A stretch of DNA of 64,000 bases from assembly GCA_030549335.1 (NCBI GenBank), contig CM060191.1, positions 54,597,447 to 54,661,446 of the forward strand, read 5' to 3'. Below, in pieces: positions 58,440 through 64,000 of the stretch (position 1 is its first letter; each line of letters opens with the position of its first letter). A model generated the notes under the pieces. The model did not search any database, had not been told where the DNA came from, and worked only from the letters and a program-made list of their open reading frames with translations. The DNA comes from Pontederia crassipes. Taxonomy: Eukaryota; Streptophyta; Magnoliopsida; Commelinales; Pontederiaceae. A program made the translations under genes and the position numbers.

Positions 58440-58920
58440 TTTTTCTCTCTCCTCACCTGGCTGTGCCCTAGCAGAAGCGATCATAGCGATCTCCTCGCCA
58501 CCGAGCGCCGGAAGCCACCGATCTCCTCTGCTGGGACGCGATCACGTCGATTTCCTCACCAGACGCGACTGATCTCCTCCATCGGGATGAGACTCAACCG
58601 ATCTCCTTTTGTTCTCGTCGACCTCCAGAAGTCGCCGGAGAAGATGACCTCGCTTGTTGCCTCGAAATCGGCAGCGCCTTTCTCCCCAGACGAGACTGAT
58701 CTCCTCCGTCAGGACGCGATCTCAACCGATCTCCTCGCGTTCTCGTCACGAAGTCACTGGATAAGACGATCTCGAAACCGGCCGCGACCTCCTCGTCGGA
58801 CATCCTCACCTACCGCCCACGGTCTTCATCCTCCCTCCCAGACGATTTGTCGAACGCATTCTCGTGGACCTCCCAACATCGCATCCTGCCTTGCCATCGG
58901 CTGAGACCTCCTCTTTATGT
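58440..58920. repeat. GC-rich subterminal repeats of the MULE-like element
   Basis: 'CGATCTCCTC' and 'ACTGATCTCCTCC' units recur every 25-90 bases. All frames are open by composition, and none has a known domain. Confidence 0.65.
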
Positions 58921-59771
58921 TGTCCTCCCTCACGAAGTCCAACTGCCTCACTTCTGAAATCCGATCATTAATGTCGAAGGTGATCTCCATCTGATTATCT
59001 GTTAGTTTACATTAGAACTTTGGTGATTTCTATCTGATTATCTCTTATCTGTCCGTATTACATCACATGTATTAGAAATGTGTTACATTAGTGAGATGAA
59101 TCATGAAACAAACAAAGCCTCAAGAACAATTTACAGGTCAAGAAAGGCCATAAGAGGTTACTAACAAACAAGGCAAACCTTTTATGGCTAGCTCTGGTTT
59201 TGGTTGACCGTCGTCGCTAGTCCCTGAACGGAGAACTAGCTATGAAATGAAAGAAAAACAACATGGCATTGCTTCAGTTCAAAGGAATTGATTCATGGCG
59301 CCATTAAATGTAAGCTTAGAGGTTCTGATTTATCTTCCTAGTCATACTAATTTGTCTTTCTTTACTTAGAAATCAATGTACTCAGAGGATGCTTCAATAA
59401 GTTATAACTGGAAGCAGCAAAGCGGGAAGCTTCATCAAGGTTATTTTTTGTGTCTGCTCCTCAGTATTTTTTGTGTCTCAGTATATGGTTCTCCAAATTT
59501 TGTATCTTAAAATGATTGCTGCACATTTCTCTATGTAGCAAAGAAGTTGCGAACCTATTTTATCATAATTCTTGTTCTCTTATGATGCAGCAAGAAGAAG
59601 CATGAAATTATTTCAAATGGATGGATCTTTCTTTCGAACCAAGATCCACACAAGTAATAAATGGATTGTTGCGAAGAATTGATGTATGGAAGTTGGAAAT
59701 GAAGTTGACGAGGAAATTAGAGTGAATAGGAATGGAATGAAATTGTGTTGTAATTTTTTTAATAATTGTTA

Positions 59772-59835
59772 TAGATCCATGTAGACGACCCCACCTAGTG
59801 GAATAAGGCTTTGTTGTTATTGTTGTTGTTATTGG
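59772..59835 (+). mobile_element. SINE/RTE-type 3' tail
   Basis: The text 'GATCCATGTAGACGACCCCA' followed by 'CTAGTGGAATAAGGCTTTG' and (TTG)n is the well-known 3' end shared by plant Au SINEs and RTE LINEs. A tRNA-like head or LINE reading frame is not evident upstream, so only the tail is called. Confidence 0.75.
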
Positions 59836-61154
59836 ACTTATGTCTATCATTTTTATATGACATCTCTTTGTGATATTATGTTGTTATAACACTTATGTGT
59901 CATACTGTTAACAATGACTGTAATAAACTATCTTTGTCATCTATCTCAATTAACAATGCACTTATTAGAACTTTTGAATTTTGGGGTTGACGCTTTTGCT
60001 GTATATGAACTTCATTCGATAAGAAATCTACAGAGCTTCAGTTTCATTGATTGGTTATTTCAGCTATGGCGAATACAAAAATATACCTCCGACGAAATCA
60101 GTTAACATTGATTGGTCTTCTGTAATGCTTGTGCATCATTTCTCTTGATATACCTTTGTCAGAATATTTTCTGTATATCATGATATACCTTTGCACACTA
60201 TATAAAGCAAGGGCCAAATATACTTGCAAGTTAGAAACGGTGATCTGAACAAGAAATAACTGTGAACAAGAAATAATTGATCGATGATTTTTGGTTTGAG
60301 ATGAGGCAAAAAGCAAGGATTGGCTTCCATTTTGGTGTGATGTTTCATAATGGAGAGGAGAGTTATGGTTGCCTGCAGTTGTTTAGTGATAAATTAAGGT
60401 TGTGCGACTGTAAGCTAAATGAAGGAACAACCCCGTCTTGCTGCATGCCTATGTTAACTATCTCCTTAAATGGTTGAAGACATTAATCCAATAAGCTCAG
60501 CATAATAAGATCTCAACTCTCTAACGGTCTAACCAAGAGATACAGAAGAGTGCATAATACAATATGACATAAATGTTTGAGATCTCAACTCTCTACCTCC
60601 TTTGTTAGAGATCTCAATTGTGTAACAAAGAGATAAGAGTTACAGCATAAGAGATCTTTAGATACATAAGAGTGTATGACGCACAACCCATTTAACACAT
60701 GATTAACACAGTACGATAGAAAAAAAGCTAAAGTTTCACTCCATACATTATTAACACATGGTTACTCCATTGCAACCAAAAAAAGCTGAAGTTTGGATCA
60801 CACTTCCTAGTAAGCAACATGCCTTAACTTGAGAAACTCAAGCTGAAGTTTCACTCCACAGGATAGTTCGCAAGTCGCAAATAAAATGACTAGTAATCTA
60901 CATATCTTTCAGCTTCGAGAAGGGACGATTCATCCTTCAGCATTCATGTGTCCTAATCCTGTCCTAATCCACTACTGTAATTGTCGCTAGTTCCGTCCTT
61001 CAGACTTCTCCATGGACTCTGGAGCTGTAAAAAGAATTAGCACAACAAAAAATGATAACAGTAAGAAAGTCGTAACAACTCAAAATGATCTGAACTTTGA
61101 CTTGAACAAAAGAAATTGCCCTTGCGAGGTAGTATTACAGTACTAGGCATTCAA

Positions 61155-61660
61155 ACAGTATGTCTGGCGAGCACGGATGTGTGGCGAGCAGCGGACCGGT
61201 CTCGGCCGGTGTCGAGGTCGTCCGGTGTCGAGGCAGAAGTGAGGTCGTCCGGGAGCAAAGAGGACGACGGCGGGTCGGTGAGCAATGCGGTCCAGCGAGG
61301 AGGTCGCGGGCAGCGGTGAGGAGGTCGTCTGACGAGGAGACCGCTGGCGATGCCGAGGTTGCAGCAGCCGGTACGTGGTTTGGCGATCTCGTCGGCGAAG
61401 GGAGGATGGATTTGGAATTTTTTTACAGCAAGCTGGCGATCAAGGATGTTTGGCGAGCAAGGATGTTTGGCGAGCAACGAACCAGTCTCGGCGGGTGTCG
61501 GGGCAGAAACGAAGTCGTCCGGGAGCGAAGAGGACGACGTCGGACTGGCAACCTAGTGACCTCATCGACAAAGGGAGATGGATTTCCTGCGAGGGGAGGA
61601 TTTCGGTGAAGGGAGGATGGATCTTGTCGGCTAGGGCACGATTCTCGTGTCGACGATAAG
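61155..61660 (+). repeat. internal duplication of a GC-rich unit in the MULE-like element
   Basis: 'TGGCGAGCA.CGGA..GGTCTC' to 'GAGGACGACG' near 61165-61275 recurs at 61452-61545, and 'GCGATC.CGTCGGCGAAGGGAG' words recur as well. Open frames here are by-products of these repeats. Confidence 0.75.
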
Positions 61661-61840
61661 AGAGAAAATTTCATGCGAGGAGAGAGAAAAATAGGACATA
61701 TAAGTGCTCCCAAAATTTGAACCGATAGAGTGATTAAAACTAACATCAAACCGGACGATTTGTACTGTAAGCGGGGTCTGAACCGCGCATCCACAATCTG
61801 CCCTCCAGTTGAAATCCAGTGGCTGAGAAGATAGGCAGCA

Positions 61841-61870
61841 CCATGCTCCCTAAATGACTAGGGAGCATGG
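61841..61870. repeat. perfect hairpin in right terminal repeat
   Basis: Same 12-bp arms as at the left end, with the complementary loop AATGAC. Confidence 0.95.
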
Positions 61871-62406
61871 CCATTAAATCCATAAGGAAATCACAATTAA
61901 GAACTATTCACTATATTTCTTTTCTTTCTCTAATTTACTAATTCTTCCAATAAATTTAAGACAACAATATCTTAACTAATCTTATTCATAATCATATAAT
62001 GATTTTTTTAAAAAAAATTGCATTGATCTTGAAAATATTTACAGTATTATGATAATTACAATGTTCATATTTTAATTTATTTTATGATTATGAGAGAAAC
62101 GAACAAATAAAAAAGTATCCTTACGAATACGATGGATTGTAAAATGGTATTTGAAATTTGTCAAATGCATGTATTAGATAATGTTGACAGTCTCCATAAT
62201 TGCTATTTTAAACTAATAAAATTTTATCTAACACCAATGTTGATTCAAGAAAATAAACCAATTATTTTATCAATTAAGAATGATGAAACATTAAATATTT
62301 GTTTGTATTTAAAAATGGAGAAATAAATTTTAGATACAATATAAAATATAAATCTTATGTAATATTTTTTGCTTTAGGCCTGTCTTTAGCCGGCCCTGCA
62401 AAGGAA

Positions 62407-62982
62407 GAATCCCAGTAACAAGAAAGCTAAATGCAAATTTAAAGAGATATAATAAATGCCACCAGAGAAAATCAAAGGAAATTCTGGGTTCACAATTAGA
62501 GTTGTGTGTTACTACGCAGCATTATGTCTTTAAACCTCTACCTTAGTTGACAAAGTTAGCAGTTCGATTAGCGGTAAGCGATTTGACTAGAGGATAAGAA
62601 TTTGATTAGAGGATAGTGATTAGTTATTAGCGGATAGCAGATGACGGTGTTTATAAATTTGATAAAAATTATTTGGTAAATATAATTGTTAAACTAGTGT
62701 ATACTTGTATAACGACAAAAATAGACATAAGAATATAATTTAGATTTATTCTTATAAGCATCGTATCCATAATAATTAATTTAAAATATTTTATTTTGAA
62801 TAATTTTTTTTAATACAAATTATAGATTATTTTAAAATATAATTTTTTTTATTTTAAGTAAGATTAAAAATGTGATATATTAAATAAAAAATAATATATG
62901 ATGTTTAAAAAATTTAACAAAGTTTTATATTAAAACAAATTAAGGTATAATATGAATAAATACAAAATCGCTATACTCTTCT

Positions 62983-63035
<53 letters not shown>

Positions 63036-64000
63036 AGTAGGAGTAGCTTACGGGGTTTTATCCTAAAATTTCTAAATGTTATTTTAAAAAATATATTTAC
63101 CGAAAAATCATAGTAGTGTTTTAATTCGACCAAAATGCTAATAGCTATCCTAATTTTTGTGCTTGCCAAACAGTGCCTGTGTGACAATAAGAATATGAGG
63201 GAATATAAGTTGGATGGTATTTTCTTTATTACTCGACCGACTCAACTCTTTATCACGCTTGGCTGGCATACCCAAATAATGGAATGCAAACTCGTTGTGG
63301 AAGTTATTTGTGATGCGCATTGCTCTGAGATTCTAGAGAAGAAAAGAGGATTAAAACCTGATACAAGTATATAACTCGTTGCTGATTGCTAGGTGTGTAT
63401 AGCTATGCGCGATGCGATCATTTGGCAACTAGACTGATTGTTTCAGAATTGATTCCATCCCTGTTACTTATGTCATGCCACTTCCATCTCCAAAGTTTTA
63501 TCCACCATTTCTTCAAAGTTTTTAAGGCCAACTGGTGCAACCAAATTCCAGACCTTTGACATGTTTTTTTTTTTGTTTCTTTTTTTGCCAGTTTGAAACA
63601 TTCAAGTGACAACTATTGCAGTCTCTATGCCAGGATAAATTATATGTAAGTTCAGCATAATTCCAGTGGTAAACTATTGTTTTCAAAGCCTTTTGCTGAG
63701 GACACCGTTATCATTGAAATATTCTTTTTTAGTTGATAGCACCTAGTCGTATCCTTCCTCCCAAAAATTTTCTCGTTAGCTGTGATTTAAAATTTATTTA
63801 AGAGCAACAACACGCCCGTTGTAGGCATAGGGACCTATTTTGACTCAATTAATGTTAACGTCCTTGTCTCATCAACATATTGTTTATTTGAATTCTTAAC
63901 TCGTATGAATTTCAAATGCATAAAGAATAACTATGAGAGTTCATTTATTTGGTCGTTAACTTTGAGTCATTATAATAGTTGACATATATAACTTTTAGCT
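62407..64000. other. unassigned AT-rich DNA
   Basis: No gene recognised. 62560-63180 may be a MITE-like repeat, with 'TTAGCGGTAAGCG'/'GCTATTAGC' words at its ends, and contains a (TA)n tract. The rest has short open frames without domains. Confidence 0.5.
62986..63032. repeat. (TA)n microsatellite
   Basis: About 23 uninterrupted TA units. Confidence 0.95.

Larger units (their letters stand above)
58249..61881. mobile_element. MULE-like element with about 215-bp terminal inverted repeats
   Basis: The left end (58249-58460) and the right end (61670-61881) are inverted copies of about 80 percent identity by eye, beginning GGATTTAATGG. The first 55 bases are nearly perfect, with a 12-bp-arm hairpin inside each end. 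Both subterminal regions are GC-rich with repetitive open frames lacking domains. The centre is mostly AT-rich and carries a SINE/RTE-type tail. No transposase motif seen. The target duplication is unclear. Confidence 0.75.
58071..62398. mobile_element. hAT transposon with perfect 8-bp target duplication
   Basis: The ends CAAGGCCGGCCC and GCCGGCCCTG are an inverted pair, the latter being CAGGGCCGGC on the other strand, a well-known plant hAT end type. CAAAGGAA lies on both sides (58063-58070 and 62399-62406). The hAT sequence proper is about 180 bp at left and 520 bp at right, AT-rich and without transposase. The rest is the MULE-like insertion. It is thus a non-autonomous hAT of roughly 700 bp that was later hit by the MULE. 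Confidence 0.85.

Noticed and set aside
58372-58904. Open frames in the GC-rich left part of the MULE-like element
   Set aside because: Repetitive 'CGATCTCCTC' units explain them; no domain recognised.
61151-61794. Open frames of 108-149 codons at the right side of the MULE-like element
   Set aside because: Explained by duplicated GC-rich units and the terminal repeat.
63418-63612. Trp/Lys-rich minus-strand frame considered as a LINE or reverse-transcriptase zinc-finger piece
   Set aside because: Only short resemblance; no motif series to support it.

Overview
The window is plant nuclear DNA, most likely from a monocot. It is AT-rich and repeat-dense, and its two convincing host genes are intron-less with strongly GC-biased codons, as is common in monocots. 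The repeat families (Tekay-like and other Ty3/gypsy, SIRE-type and other Ty1/copia, CACTA, MULE, hAT, a SINE/RTE-type tail) also fit a monocot. No species can be named from sequence alone.

Layout. 1-7711: an old minus-strand Ty3/gypsy chromovirus cut by the window edge. 9080-10680: remains of an En/Spm (CACTA) transposon carrying a Transposase_24-type coding region. 10700-16091: a decayed plus-strand Ty1/copia element broken up by later insertions, one of them a CACTA element (11259-13968) with a clean ATT target duplication, plus a captured exon-like piece and an AT-rich MITE-like block. 16092-18677: a second CACTA element carrying an NLR disease-resistance gene fragment. 18678-22000: AT-rich intergenic DNA. 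22154-22570: an intact SAUR gene with TATA box. 22850-28286: a minus-strand gypsy fossil whose gag is split by a 2.7-kb solo LTR flanked by a perfect GACTA duplication.

28287-51797 is a nest of LTR elements. An outer SIRE-like copia element (A) contains an Athila/Tat-like non-autonomous element (C, 30335-36513), a 205-bp tandem array and a probable solo gypsy LTR (40381-43588). Its right LTR is split by a second SIRE-like unit (B, 44661-51035) whose two LTRs face opposite ways. The left LTR of B is in turn interrupted by about 2.2 kb of organelle-like DNA (45841-48049) that contains a family-B DNA polymerase motif of the kind carried by plant mitochondrial plasmids. The order of events reads A, then C and B, then the organelle DNA.

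51798-64000 is less crowded: a Pack-MULE-like unit with a GST-like fragment (52237-52957), GC-ended repeats, a clean hAT MITE (54793-55090, TSD TATTTTAA), an intact gene for a 206-residue three-span membrane protein on the minus strand (55548-56168), a weak exon candidate just upstream on the plus strand, and a 4.3-kb hAT element (58071-62398, TSD CAAAGGAA). A 3.6-kb MULE-like element with long inverted ends is inserted in the hAT element.

The host genes do not form a pathway. The SAUR gene and the membrane-protein gene are two isolated genes about 33 kb apart, separated by transposon accumulation. The rest is best read as a record of nested insertion and gene-fragment capture.
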